A stretch of DNA of 64,000 nt, from NCBI RefSeq assembly GCF_900108955.1, contig NZ_FNYA01000002.1, positions 663,239 to 727,238 of the forward strand, read 5' to 3'. Position 1 is the stretch's first letter. Each line of letters starts with the position of its first letter. The notes under the pieces are model-generated. The model had not been told where the DNA came from. It was given only the letters and a program-made list of their open reading frames with translations, and did not search any database. The DNA comes from Flavobacterium terrigena (lineage in GTDB: Bacteria > Bacteroidota > Bacteroidia > Flavobacteriales > Flavobacteriaceae). Of the stretch, positions 1 through 9,005 are shown in pieces. Made by a program: the position numbers and the translations under genes.

Positions 1-1053
1 ATAATTTAATGTTTTTGTTTCATCAATTTTAACTTGATGCTCTCTAGTTAAAAAGTCATAATCAAAATTACGCAATTTTTCTGATAATTCTGTATTCGTG
101 TCCCCTAATTCTTCTAAAATCAATGTGTTGTATTTAGTTAAAGTCTCTTTTAGATTTTCTTTATATGTGTAATCTAATGTAGGGTCTATACCTGTTAATA
201 TTGTATCTATAACATCAGTCTGGGCAAAAGGACAAATTGCCCCTGCATTAAAATGATTTATTCTTGCAGTATTTCTTTCATCATCATAATACCTTAATTT
301 ATCTTTAAAAACTAAAGAAACATTAATTGGGAATAATTGCGGATAGAGTTCATCTTCACCATATCCAACAAAAATCAAGCCAGTGTAATTATTATATTTT
401 TCAGGTGTCTTAAAAACTAAATAAAAATATCTAAATAATTTTTCTTGAAGTTCAGCACTAATAGTATAGCCGTTTTCTGTAAAAACAGTATCATGATGAT
501 GCTGAAATTCAATTGCAAGAAACTCTCTGAACTCTTCTAAAGTAATATCCTTAAGCTCTGGACATATATCAGTTCTATCACCAAGTTGAGTTATAGACTC
601 ATCTATTGTTAATTCTATCAATCTAATTATTTCAGCTTTATTTTCATCAGAAATTATATTCAACAATTCTTTTCTTTCAGAAAGTGCAACATTTAACAAC
701 TTATCAAATGTTGTTCTAAAAAAAGATTCCAAATATATTTTTTGAATTCCATCTTCTGTAAAATACGATTTAGAATTCAAATATCTAATGAAATCCATTT
801 TGTAATCTTCTACTCTTGGAAATGAGTTGCTCCCCAATTGCTTTCTATACATTTTTATAATTACTTCCCAAGGTGTTGACAAAAAAGACGCTGAATTATA
901 AAGCATAATACCTACAGGATGTTTTTTTGATAATGTAAAAACCTTATTGGCTCTATTAAAAATTTTATTCCCATTAGAGCCACCTATTGTAACAGCACTA
1001 TCTGCTGCAATTGCTACAGCTTGTTTATTTAAAATCCCAACTACTGCTGTCAT
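1..1053 (-). CDS. Proteasome/HslV-like Ntn-hydrolase fold protein (partial, cut by left edge)
   Basis: An open frame runs on the minus strand from an ATG at 1053 to the window edge without a stop, giving 351 residues so far; the C-terminus is missing. The N-terminus, MTAVVGILNKQAVAIAADS, lines up with HslV (TTIVSVRRNGHVVIAGDGQ): Thr2 would become the N-terminal nucleophile after Met removal, Asp18 matches HslV Asp17, and Lys37 matches HslV Lys33 after a short insertion. Further on, YTGLIFVGYGEDELYPQL (about residues 225-242) resembles the core strand and turn of such folds. The protein is about twice HslV length, so it has extra domains. No HslU-like ATPase is visible nearby. It is divergent from the DUF262 genes. 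What I see is the motif match; protease activity is inferred. It could be an inactive relative. I recognise no named family. Confidence 0.6.
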   Translation of the reverse strand, partial: MTAVVGILNKQAVAIAADSAVTIGGSNGNKIFNRANKVFTLSKKHPVGIMLYNSASFLSTPWEVIIKMYRKQLGSNSFPRVEDYKMDFIRYLNSKSYFTEDGIQKIYLESFFRTTFDKLLNVALSERKELLNIISDENKAEIIRLIELTIDESITQLGDRTDICPELKDITLEEFREFLAIEFQHHHDTVFTENGYTISAELQEKLFRYFYLVFKTPEKYNNYTGLIFVGYGEDELYPQLFPINVSLVFKDKLRYYDDERNTARINHFNAGAICPFAQTDVIDTILTGIDPTLDYTYKENLKETLTKYNTLILEELGDTNTELSEKLRNFDYDFLTREHQVKIDETKTLNY

Positions 1054-1085
1054 TCTTTAAATTTTAATTACTATTTTTTATAAAT

Positions 1086-1167
1086 ATAGTAACTATTTTT
1101 AATAAAAAAAATTTATACTCAATACTGACTTAACACCAGCAAAAAATGTATTATTCCTTCTGCTGGT
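1086..1167. repeat. Palindrome and TACCAGCAGAA inverted repeat in a divergent promoter region
   Basis: The gap between the divergent genes at 1053 and 1304 holds a short palindrome ATAGT-A-ACTAT (1086-1096) and an inverted repeat with arms ACCAGCA (1135-1141) and TGCTGGT (1161-1167). The right arm read on the other strand gives TACCAGCAGAA, the same word as in the longer inverted repeat at 9006-9056. Because the neighbours diverge, a terminator is not expected here. It may be an operator or a cassette boundary. Confidence 0.5.
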
Positions 1168-1279
1168 ATCGAAAATCCTTTTTGAATTGAAAACTTACAA
1201 TTTAAACAAATTCCTTTACTAAGAAATAGTATTTTTAGCTTTGTATCTGATGAAATATCCCATTTAATTATATTAATGA

Positions 1280-1287
1280 TATATTTG
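1280..1287 (+). promoter_or_regulatory. Possible -7 element TATATTTG for the DUF262 operon
   Basis: TATATTTG fits the Bacteroidota -7 consensus TAnnTTTG and ends 16 bases before the start codon at 1304. No TTG -33 element lies at the usual 17-23 base distance, so the promoter is only half supported; the leader would be very short. Confidence 0.35.
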
Positions 1288-1303
1288 TTACTTAATTTTA
1301 TTT

Positions 1304-2980
1304 ATGATAAATCCAGAAGAATCTTTACAATCAATAAATGACTTAATTGGCGAAAAATTTCACATTCCTAATTATCAGAGAGGTTATAGATGGGGTAAAA
1401 CTCAAGTTGAAGAATTGTTAAATGATATATGGGACTTTACCCAAGATAGAACAAAAGATGAGATATATTGCCTTCAACCAATTGTAATTAAAAAGAATGA
1501 TGATACTTGGGAATTAATTGATGGTCAACAAAGAATGACAACTATTTTTTTAATTCTAAAGCATTTAAAACATTTAATAGATGGAGACATTAACAACATT
1601 GAGATTGTCTATCAAACCAGAAAAGGGAGTGAAGATTTTTTATCAAATATTAATGAAAAAGACAAAGAAGTAAATATAGATTTTTTTCACATTTTTAATG
1701 CTAATGATTATATAGAAAAATGGTTTGCAAGTAAGGCAAATAATGGCATAAGAAATGTAAAAACTATATTTATTAATCCATTTTTAGACAACACAAAAGT
1801 GATATGGTATGAGGTTGAAAAACATGCTAATTCAATTGACATATTCACTAAATTAAATATTGGAAAAATTCCTCTTACAAATGCTGAATTAATCAAAGCT
1901 CTATTTTTGAGCAATTCAAACAATAGCATAAATGAAGAAAAACAATTTGAAATTTCTAATGACTGGGACAATATAGAATACAAATTAAGTAATGAAAACT
2001 TTTGGTACTTTTTAAATCAAAATCTTAATGATATAAATCCAAGAATAGATTTTTTGTTTGACATAATTAATACTGATGTAAGTTATAGTTCTTATTCATC
2101 ATTTCATTTTTACAATGAAAAAATTAAAGATGAAGGTACATCTGTGGTAAGTTTGTGGAATGATGTTAAAACATTGTTTTTAACCCTTGAAGAATGGTAT
2201 AATGATAGAGAAATTTTTCATCTGATAGGTTTTTTAATCAATGAAGGTGAGAATATTGAAAGTATTCTAAAAAACTTCAAATCAAAAAAGAAAAAAGATT
2301 TTATTAATTATTTAAAATCAAAGGTTTTAAAACTAATGATAGAAATTGATTTTTCAGAAATATCATATGGTAAAAAAGATTACTCACAAATAAAAAGAAC
2401 ACTTCTTCTATTTAACATAATAACTATTGTTAAAAATAAAGAATCAAATATCAAGTTTCAATTCGATAGATATAAAAAAGAAAAATGGGACATTGAACAT
2501 ATACATTCTACAAAAGAAAATATGCCTAGCACTTCAGATGTTCAAAAAGATTGGTTAAAATCCCTTTCTGAATATTTAGAGAGTAAAGAAGATTTTAAAT
2601 TACTTTTTGATGAAATTTCAGGTTTTGATTTTTTAGAAAAAACACCAGAAGAATTTGAACTGTTGTATAACAAAGTTATTTCCATTTTTACAGATGAGGG
2701 AGATAATGAATACAACAAAAATGGTTTATCAAATCTAACATTACTTGATGCAAATACAAATAGGAGTTATAAAAATGCAATTTTTCCAATCAAGAGAAAC
2801 ACCATCATCAAGAAAGATTTAGAAGGTGTATTTATACCAACATGTACAAAAAATGTTTTTTTAAAATATTACAGTACCAATGTTAGTCAAATGAATTTTT
2901 GGGGAGGTAATGATCGAAAAGATTATTTCACAAACATAGTAAATACAATAACTGATTATATAGGCATCAATGAATCATAA
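1304..2980 (+). CDS. DUF262-DUF1524 (GmrSD-like) protein
   Basis: This 558-residue protein joins an N-terminal DUF262 domain to a C-terminal DUF1524/HNH-like part, the layout of single-chain GmrSD-type (type IV, modified-DNA) restriction proteins. DUF262 signs are IPNYQRGYRW (residues 21-30) and the signature DGQQRMTT (73-80), which in this family belongs to a ParB-like nucleotide-binding fold. The HNH part shows WDIEHIHS (about 395-402, with the conserved IEH) and later SNLTLLDANTN followed by a Phe and Lys-Arg pair (about 475-495), as in DUF1524 proteins. It overlaps the next gene by 11 bases, so the two are probably translated together. A role in restriction of foreign DNA is inferred from family and island context; the target is not evident. 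Confidence 0.8.
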   Translation: MINPEESLQSINDLIGEKFHIPNYQRGYRWGKTQVEELLNDIWDFTQDRTKDEIYCLQPIVIKKNDDTWELIDGQQRMTTIFLILKHLKHLIDGDINNIEIVYQTRKGSEDFLSNINEKDKEVNIDFFHIFNANDYIEKWFASKANNGIRNVKTIFINPFLDNTKVIWYEVEKHANSIDIFTKLNIGKIPLTNAELIKALFLSNSNNSINEEKQFEISNDWDNIEYKLSNENFWYFLNQNLNDINPRIDFLFDIINTDVSYSSYSSFHFYNEKIKDEGTSVVSLWNDVKTLFLTLEEWYNDREIFHLIGFLINEGENIESILKNFKSKKKKDFINYLKSKVLKLMIEIDFSEISYGKKDYSQIKRTLLLFNIITIVKNKESNIKFQFDRYKKEKWDIEHIHSTKENMPSTSDVQKDWLKSLSEYLESKEDFKLLFDEISGFDFLEKTPEEFELLYNKVISIFTDEGDNEYNKNGLSNLTLLDANTNRSYKNAIFPIKRNTIIKKDLEGVFIPTCTKNVFLKYYSTNVSQMNFWGGNDRKDYFTNIVNTITDYIGINES

Positions 2981-5162
2981 AATATCATATTTAGCACTAA
3001 TTAAGAATTTTAAAATTGAAATTCCTATTATTCAGAGAGATTATGCTCAAGGCAGAAAAGACAACAAAATTGATGAAATTAGAAACTCTTTCATTGATGA
3101 TATTTTTGAAGCTTTAGTAGTAAAAAAAGAGCCTATTGACTTTGATTTTATTTATGGCTATATAAAAAAAGACACTAATAATAGTGACGTTTTTATTCCT
3201 TTAGATGGACAGCAAAGAATTACAACTCTATTTTTACTATACATATTTATAGCAAATAAAGAAGATAGATTAGAAGAAATAAAAACTCATTTACTAAACT
3301 TCACATATAAAACACGATATACTTCCAGAGACTTTTGTGTTGAATTAGTAAAAAATGGTATTGACTTTTCTGATTATGATGAAAATGAAAAAGTGTCAAA
3401 TATTATTTTAGATTCTTCATGGTTCTTTTTGTCATGGAAAAATGACCCTACAATAAAATCAATGCTTGTAATGCTTGATACAATTCAATCAAAATTTTCG
3501 ATTAATGATGAAGTGTTTTCTTTATTAATTGATGAACAAAATCCACCTTTTATATTTCAATATATTGAATTAAAAGACTTTGGTCTTACTGATGACTTAT
3601 ACATTAAAATGAATGCAAGAGGGAAAATTTTGACTGATTTTGAAAATTTCAAAGCTCGTTTAGAACAACATATTGAGAAAGAACATTCGACACTTCTACC
3701 AGAATTTAATAGAAACATAGATAACTCTTGGACTGACTTTTTTTGGGAGTTCAGAGATAGCAAAAATAGTATTGATACACAATTCTATAATTTCTTTAAA
3801 AACATAGCTCTAAATAATTACGCATCAAAATATAATTCTGAAACTAAATATTATGATTATTTAGAAAATCTGAATGTGTTATCAAGTAATTACAATGTGA
3901 ATTTTGGAATTTATAAAAAATTAGACTGTTTTGATGCTGATACTATTTTAAGAATTATAAAAATATTAAATGTTATAAAAGCCAACAACAAAGAGTATGT
4001 TGCATTATTAAATCCTTCAATATTGAGTGATGCAGGACTTTTTAAAACTTTATTTTCAAGAAGCTTAACAAGAGAGGAACGACTTTATTTTTATGCTTAT
4101 ACAATGTATATAAGTGAAAACGATAATATTGATGGTCTTGAAAATTGGATGAGGGTTATTAGAAATTTAATTGAAAGTACTTTTTATAATCGTGATGATG
4201 ATTTTAGAAAATCAATAGTATCAATTAAAAAAATGTTACCCTTTTCAGGTGACATACTTAATTACATTATCAATAATGAAATTACAGGTTTCTTAAATGA
4301 ACAAGTAGAAGAGGAAGTTATAAAAGCCAAACTAATTTTAATAAATGAAGATTGGGAAAGAGAAATTAAACAAATAGAAAATCAAGGTTACTTCAAAGGT
4401 CAAATTAGCTTTTTACTTAAATTTTCTGGTATTAAAGAGTTACATGATAATTCAGGTGAAAATTTCAAAAGTGAATTAACTAATGATTTTTTTGATAGTT
4501 TTTTAAACTACAAGAATAAGACAGAATTGTTTTTTAATAGTTATGGATTAATTCCATTAAAAGACAACCTTATAGAAAGAGCCATACTAACTTATGGTGA
4601 TTATACTATTGATAAAGGGAGAAATAGCAGTTTTCTAAAAAACGATGACAGGGATATTAGTTGGAGAAGATTTTTGAGAAATGATAGCAAAAACAGTTTT
4701 CTAAAAGAATTAATGAACAATGTTACATTAGAAAATTATGAAGCTGATTTAAAATTTATTATCAATAGCTTCAAGAATGAAAACAGTTGGAGGTATTATT
4801 TTATAAAACATTCAGAACTAATAAATGCTTGCGGTAAGAATAGATTTTTTAGATGGGGATATGAAGGCAAATCAATTTTACTTTTAGAAAACAACACAAC
4901 TTTTGGCTATCACTATGAATACTATTCTTATGCATTATGCTTAGAATTAATAAAAACATTCAAAGTTGATGTAAAATATGAAATGAATAAGTCTGTAGAT
5001 TATATGAAGTATATATCGAAAATCAAAGATGAAAAAATTGACATTTCTTATGATACATATTCAGGTGAATTTCAATATTTAGTTGAGTATAAGAATAGAA
5101 GTTTTGAAATTAAAACCCAAAAAGAAGTAATCAATTATTTAAAACAAGAAAATATTATTTAA
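2970..5162 (+). CDS. DUF262 domain protein, second of the pair
   Basis: This 730-residue protein also starts with a DUF262 domain: IPIIQRDYAQGR near residues 18-29 and DGQQRITT near residues 78-85. A conserved-looking DDLYIKMNARGKILTDFENFK stretch (in two parts around residues 209-229) follows, as in long DUF262 proteins. I see no IEH or HNH motif in the C-terminal 400 residues, so it may rely on the nuclease of its partner at 1304-2980, with which it overlaps by 11 bases. DUF262 gene pairs of this kind are often found in defence regions. It ends facing the minus-strand operon that stops at 5256. The function of the long C-terminal part is unknown. Confidence 0.75.
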   Translation: MNHKISYLALIKNFKIEIPIIQRDYAQGRKDNKIDEIRNSFIDDIFEALVVKKEPIDFDFIYGYIKKDTNNSDVFIPLDGQQRITTLFLLYIFIANKEDRLEEIKTHLLNFTYKTRYTSRDFCVELVKNGIDFSDYDENEKVSNIILDSSWFFLSWKNDPTIKSMLVMLDTIQSKFSINDEVFSLLIDEQNPPFIFQYIELKDFGLTDDLYIKMNARGKILTDFENFKARLEQHIEKEHSTLLPEFNRNIDNSWTDFFWEFRDSKNSIDTQFYNFFKNIALNNYASKYNSETKYYDYLENLNVLSSNYNVNFGIYKKLDCFDADTILRIIKILNVIKANNKEYVALLNPSILSDAGLFKTLFSRSLTREERLYFYAYTMYISENDNIDGLENWMRVIRNLIESTFYNRDDDFRKSIVSIKKMLPFSGDILNYIINNEITGFLNEQVEEEVIKAKLILINEDWEREIKQIENQGYFKGQISFLLKFSGIKELHDNSGENFKSELTNDFFDSFLNYKNKTELFFNSYGLIPLKDNLIERAILTYGDYTIDKGRNSSFLKNDDRDISWRRFLRNDSKNSFLKELMNNVTLENYEADLKFIINSFKNENSWRYYFIKHSELINACGKNRFFRWGYEGKSILLLENNTTFGYHYEYYSYALCLELIKTFKVDVKYEMNKSVDYMKYISKIKDEKIDISYDTYSGEFQYLVEYKNRSFEIKTQKEVINYLKQENII

Positions 5163-5191
5163 AAATAGTGTGTTGTTTTATATTACTTACT

Positions 5192-5218
5192 CTAAACCTT
5201 TATAGCTATTTTGGTTTA
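5192..5218. terminator. Weak hairpin between convergent operons
   Basis: TAAACC (5192-5197) and GGTTTA (5213-5218) can pair across a 15-base loop in the only gap between the convergent DUF262 and nuclease operons. There is no long T-run, so termination here is a guess from position. Confidence 0.25.
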
Positions 5219-5255
5219 AAACCCATTACTTGTATAAGATAAATTGAGATATCCT

Positions 5256-5936
5256 TTAGCTAAAAAAGATTATGATTTTTTTGAAAAACAAATAATTGAA
5301 TTTTACACTATCACCATAAAAAGTGTTTTTCTTAAAATTTTTTTCAGTTTTGATATTAACAAAAAAAGGAGTTTTACAAAAAATGTATAATGAAACTAAA
5401 TTATGATGAAATTTGTATAATGAGAAACTTAACTCATTCATAGCTTCTTTATTACAAAGTGGAGACAATACATATCCCCTTACTTTATTGTCACCTCTTC
5501 TCCTTAATTCATTTGTCCTGTGGTTTCCATCAATCACAATATAAGTTTCTATTGGTTTATAGTATGAAACATATATTGGCTTAAAACTCAATTCATTTTT
5601 GTCTTTATAAAAACTTAACTTTTGTGGATTAAGATTTAGTTCATCAGAATATATCCTGTCAATATCAATATCGATTAAAGGTAAATTATTTATTGAGATT
5701 ATATTCTCAATCTTTCTAATTGACCATGAAATTTCATAAAAATCTCCTCCAATTCCTGTTTCTATTATTTGAGAATATCTTTGGATAAAGTCATAATGAA
5801 GATTTGTTTTTTTTGAATCATTAACTATTTGATTATATTGAAATAGTAACTCTTCTTTAAGATTTGGAAAAAGTAGAAATAATTTTTTCTTTTCAAAAAA
5901 TGAAAAATAGAAATCAAAAGTGTTTTTTATCTCCAT
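5256..5936 (-). CDS. ParB/sulfiredoxin-like domain protein
   Basis: This 226-residue protein has IVIDGNHRTNELRRRG at about residues 132-147, which matches the conserved DGNHR loop of the ParB/sulfiredoxin-like fold, the phosphate-binding loop that DUF262 also uses. The preceding region (IDRIYSDELNLNPQKLSF) fits the strand-helix elements that come before it in such proteins. The rest is unrecognised and strongly AT-rich. Its start overlaps the end of the CoiA-like gene by 10 bases, so it is the last gene of the operon 8864-5256. Possible roles are nucleotide binding or hydrolysis, or a regulator of the neighbouring nucleases. Without a structure search this stays a fold-level guess. Confidence 0.55.
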   Translation of the reverse strand: MEIKNTFDFYFSFFEKKKLFLLFPNLKEELLFQYNQIVNDSKKTNLHYDFIQRYSQIIETGIGGDFYEISWSIRKIENIISINNLPLIDIDIDRIYSDELNLNPQKLSFYKDKNELSFKPIYVSYYKPIETYIVIDGNHRTNELRRRGDNKVRGYVLSPLCNKEAMNELSFSLYKFHHNLVSLYIFCKTPFFVNIKTEKNFKKNTFYGDSVKFNYLFFKKIIIFFS

Positions 5937-7636
5937 AATAAATTATTTAATTGACCTATTTCAGGATATAAAGCTCCAAATAAATAATCTATACTGTAAT
6001 TAGTTTTAACAACTTTGGAATAATGTAAATACAGCTTTTTTTGAAAGGATTCTTTCAAATCTAGCTCAATTAGTTTATCATACAATCCAAACTCTTTAAA
6101 AGCTAATTCTATATATTCCCAATATTCAGGATAGTATTCAATTACATTATTAGCAAAATCTATCCATTTATCTGCTTTATATTTATAACCAATTATTCTA
6201 TTTTGTTTGGCACTTTCTATTATGCAAATTACTCTTTCAAAGTTAAATAAATATTGAACAAAATTATGGTTTTCAAAACCATTTGCTAAATATGAAATGG
6301 TAATTAAGCTATCAGCTTTATGAGTCTCATTAGGAAAAGAATCAACTATATATTTTTCATCTTCTTTTGTAAACTTGTATCCTTTTTTAAGTATTAATTT
6401 GAATAAAGACACAAAATGTAAATTTTTATTATTGAATAAATAGTTAAGGACATTATTTCCATTATTGTCCTTCATTAAATTAACATTAAATTCAATGTAA
6501 CTTGATTCTAAAATAAATTTTATAAAATGAGAATCATATTTAGTAGCTTTAGTAATCCATTCAAATAACTTATGATTTTTATCTAAATTTAATCTTGAGT
6601 TAAATGCAATTAGCTCATTTTCATTAAAATTCATTAATTCCTCTGTAACACTATTATATACTACAATTTGGCTATCTTTTAATCTTTTAATCTCATTAAG
6701 TATATCATCTATTTTTATTACTAATCTTCTTTTTGCTACTAACTCTTCATCTAGTTTTTTTTGTTCTTCTGCTTGTTTTAATTTTAATGTTTTCTCTTTA
6801 TTTATTTTTTCCTCATTTCTCTTTTGCAACTCAATTATTGTGTCTTTTTCTTTTCCAAAATCATAAAAATAAACCTCATAGTTATCTTTGTCAAATTTTA
6901 ATTTTTCTATTGAAATATTTACCTCATTCCATTTGTCTCTAAATTCATTTTCATTTGATAGAAAAGTAAATTTGTATGTACAGGTTAAACTAAAATTTTC
7001 TTGTTCCTCATTCAGTTTAAAAAAATTCTGATGTTTAGATAAATACTTTATGTCTTTTTCCATTTGAGACTGACCTTTAACATCAAAATCATCTAAAATC
7101 CAAATTAAGTATATTCCTTTAGCTTTATAAAAATCATATCTACTTAGTATGTACCTTTGAGATAAATTAGAGAGTTGAATTTCAAACACAATCTCTTTGT
7201 CATAATACTTACAATAAACATCTGGTTTTCTTTTTTCTTTACCATTAAGAATAAATTTATTGTCAATATTGACTTCACTAATTCCCTCAATCTTTGAAGC
7301 TGAATTACCTATTCTATTCTTTAAATATTTATGCCTTTCTGATTCTTTAGATTTATATATTTCATAATATTCTTCTTTTACTTTTGGACTTAAATTTTCA
7401 TCTTTTAAAATGCAATATTCATCATTTGGAAAGTGTTTAAAGTAAAGCCTATCATAAATACTTGTAGATACAGAGTATTGATTTTCACATTCTAAACAGA
7501 TAGGGTCAATCTCATCTCTATTGTACTTTTTTCTTATTTCAAATCCAGTTAATCTGTCATCAAATAATTCTTCTGCATCTATTATTTTGCCTGATTTTTT
7601 ATCGAATGCATATCTAATTGCTCTTTCTACTCCCAT
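5927..7636 (-). CDS. CoiA-like predicted nuclease with coiled coil and ankyrin-like tail
   Basis: A 569-residue protein. The first 200 residues follow the competence-protein CoiA pattern: CLEC (47-50), FKHFP (66-70), ESERHKYLK (98-106), RKPDV (136-140), then FEIQLS with Glu152 and Gln154, a PD-(D/E)xK-type active site, and a downstream IYLIWIL strand (175-181). A charged, probably coiled-coil stretch spans about 272-320. The C-terminal part contains KDNNGNNVLNYLF, which looks like an ankyrin-type turn, suggesting protein binding. CoiA itself acts in natural transformation, but here the gene sits in an island operon between a nuclease-protease fusion (one base gap at its start side) and a ParB-like gene. 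I infer a DNA-cleaving role in defence or in island maintenance; it may belong to the CoiA-like DUF6035 group. Confidence 0.65.
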   Translation of the reverse strand: MGVERAIRYAFDKKSGKIIDAEELFDDRLTGFEIRKKYNRDEIDPICLECENQYSVSTSIYDRLYFKHFPNDEYCILKDENLSPKVKEEYYEIYKSKESERHKYLKNRIGNSASKIEGISEVNIDNKFILNGKEKRKPDVYCKYYDKEIVFEIQLSNLSQRYILSRYDFYKAKGIYLIWILDDFDVKGQSQMEKDIKYLSKHQNFFKLNEEQENFSLTCTYKFTFLSNENEFRDKWNEVNISIEKLKFDKDNYEVYFYDFGKEKDTIIELQKRNEEKINKEKTLKLKQAEEQKKLDEELVAKRRLVIKIDDILNEIKRLKDSQIVVYNSVTEELMNFNENELIAFNSRLNLDKNHKLFEWITKATKYDSHFIKFILESSYIEFNVNLMKDNNGNNVLNYLFNNKNLHFVSLFKLILKKGYKFTKEDEKYIVDSFPNETHKADSLITISYLANGFENHNFVQYLFNFERVICIIESAKQNRIIGYKYKADKWIDFANNVIEYYPEYWEYIELAFKEFGLYDKLIELDLKESFQKKLYLHYSKVVKTNYSIDYLFGALYPEIGQLNNLLWR

Positions 7637-7637
7637 A

Positions 7638-8864
7638 TTACCAATTCCTTTTTGAGCCCAAAATAGAAAGTCTTCTTAATAACTCTTTTTCATTTTCTGC
7701 ATTGGAATTATATATAGGTTTCTCAATTAATTTTAAACTATTCAACCTATATTCAACACTTATCTTTGAAACATTAAAATGAGTGGCTAATCTCTTAATT
7801 ACCTCGTCAAAATCAGACTTATTACATTCTTGCTCGTCTAAAAAAATCCTCCCCGCATTTCTAATCCCTAACTCTTTTTGTGTTAAAATTAAAATTGCTC
7901 TAATACTATGCTCTGGCATTAGTAAACTTGAAGCGAAACAATTTGCTTGCCATTCAATCCAATTTTTAGGATTTCTCAAAACATAACTTTGCTCAAAAAA
8001 ACTAAAACTGGTGTCTTTAAAGTTATTATATATTGATTTGTTTACTTTCAAATTCTTATGTAAAACAAAATGACCAATTTCGTGAGCCAAAATGAAAGGT
8101 TCTCTAGAGGTATCTTTTATTGAAGAATTCACAATAATTTCATTTTTTTCTGAATCAAAGTAACCTAATACTTCATTTTTTAATTCATCTTCTATACTTG
8201 AATATTTAAACTCTAATTCGTATTTACTTTTTAGATATTCAAGTAAATCATATAGAGGTATTGATAGTGCATGATTTAAGATATATGGCTTAAACTCATT
8301 TATGAGATTTGTAGCAATATTGTCAATTTGTTTTGTAGATAGTTTTTTTAATCCTTCGATTTTTGTTGGAAGTAAAGCTTCTTGAATTGCATTTAAAATA
8401 ATTTTATCAAAGTCATCTTCCTTGTTTGTGTTTTTCTCGCTTTTATGATAAACAATATTATAATTTTCTTCATCTACTTCAATTAACATCATTCCATGTG
8501 AAATCACTTCTTCAGTAGCACCACTTTGTAACTTGCTATTCGTAACAAAAACACCTTTAATTGCATAATCTTGAATTTCACTAATATATTGAGCAAATAG
8601 AGCAACATCATCTACTGGAATTGATGATGAATAATTTTTACATTCAATTAAATAAAGCAAAGTAGGCTTATTAGCATTTGGAGGTGTCAATTCAATAGAT
8701 AAATCAAAAATAATATCCTTTTTTCTTCTTGTAGAATAATACCCCTTCTTTTTATAAATCTTACAATACTCAGGTATTAAGCCTAGTTCCTTATTAGTTA
8801 ATGCACTTTCAATAATTGCATATGACTTTTCCTCAAAATCATTTCCTATTTTTACTGTATTCAT
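7638..8864 (-). CDS. Restriction-endonuclease-like / ImmA-IrrE metallopeptidase fusion
   Basis: A 408-residue two-domain protein. Residues 1-130 look like an Mrr-type restriction-endonuclease fold: DIIFDLSIEL with Asp50/54, then YLIECKNY with the E-C-K catalytic triplet at 74-76, and GVFVTNSKLQSGATEEV as in Mrr-like domains. Residues about 195-400 are an ImmA/IrrE zinc metallopeptidase: FILAHEIGHFVLH (HExxH at 261-265) and EWQANCFASSLLMP (304-317) supplying the third ligand. ImmA/IrrE proteases usually cut a repressor to switch genes on. A single chain carrying both a DNA-cleaving-type fold and a protease is unusual. It is the first gene of the operon 8864-5256, with a good promoter just upstream. 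No XRE partner lies directly beside it; the nearest is at 10737-10952. Confidence 0.75.
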   Translation of the reverse strand: MNTVKIGNDFEEKSYAIIESALTNKELGLIPEYCKIYKKKGYYSTRRKKDIIFDLSIELTPPNANKPTLLYLIECKNYSSSIPVDDVALFAQYISEIQDYAIKGVFVTNSKLQSGATEEVISHGMMLIEVDEENYNIVYHKSEKNTNKEDDFDKIILNAIQEALLPTKIEGLKKLSTKQIDNIATNLINEFKPYILNHALSIPLYDLLEYLKSKYELEFKYSSIEDELKNEVLGYFDSEKNEIIVNSSIKDTSREPFILAHEIGHFVLHKNLKVNKSIYNNFKDTSFSFFEQSYVLRNPKNWIEWQANCFASSLLMPEHSIRAILILTQKELGIRNAGRIFLDEQECNKSDFDEVIKRLATHFNVSKISVEYRLNSLKLIEKPIYNSNAENEKELLRRLSILGSKRNW

Positions 8865-8882
8865 TTAATATTGTGTCTTTTA

Positions 8883-8913
8883 CAAAGCTAATTTTTTTTA
8901 AGAAAAAATCCAA
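8883..8913 (-). promoter_or_regulatory. Promoter of the nuclease operon (TTG-N20-TAGCTTTG)
   Basis: On the minus strand, TTG (8913-8911) is followed after 20 bases by TAGCTTTG (8890-8883), matching the Bacteroidota housekeeping promoter. It points at the start codon at 8864, 18 bases downstream, and would drive the three-gene operon. Confidence 0.6.
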
Positions 8914-9005
8914 GTTAACTTATTCACAAAGTACCCTCTAAAAAAATAGGCACCCCCTTATAATCAACTCAATACCCCCACCCATTTATAGGAAAACTAA
9001 AATTA

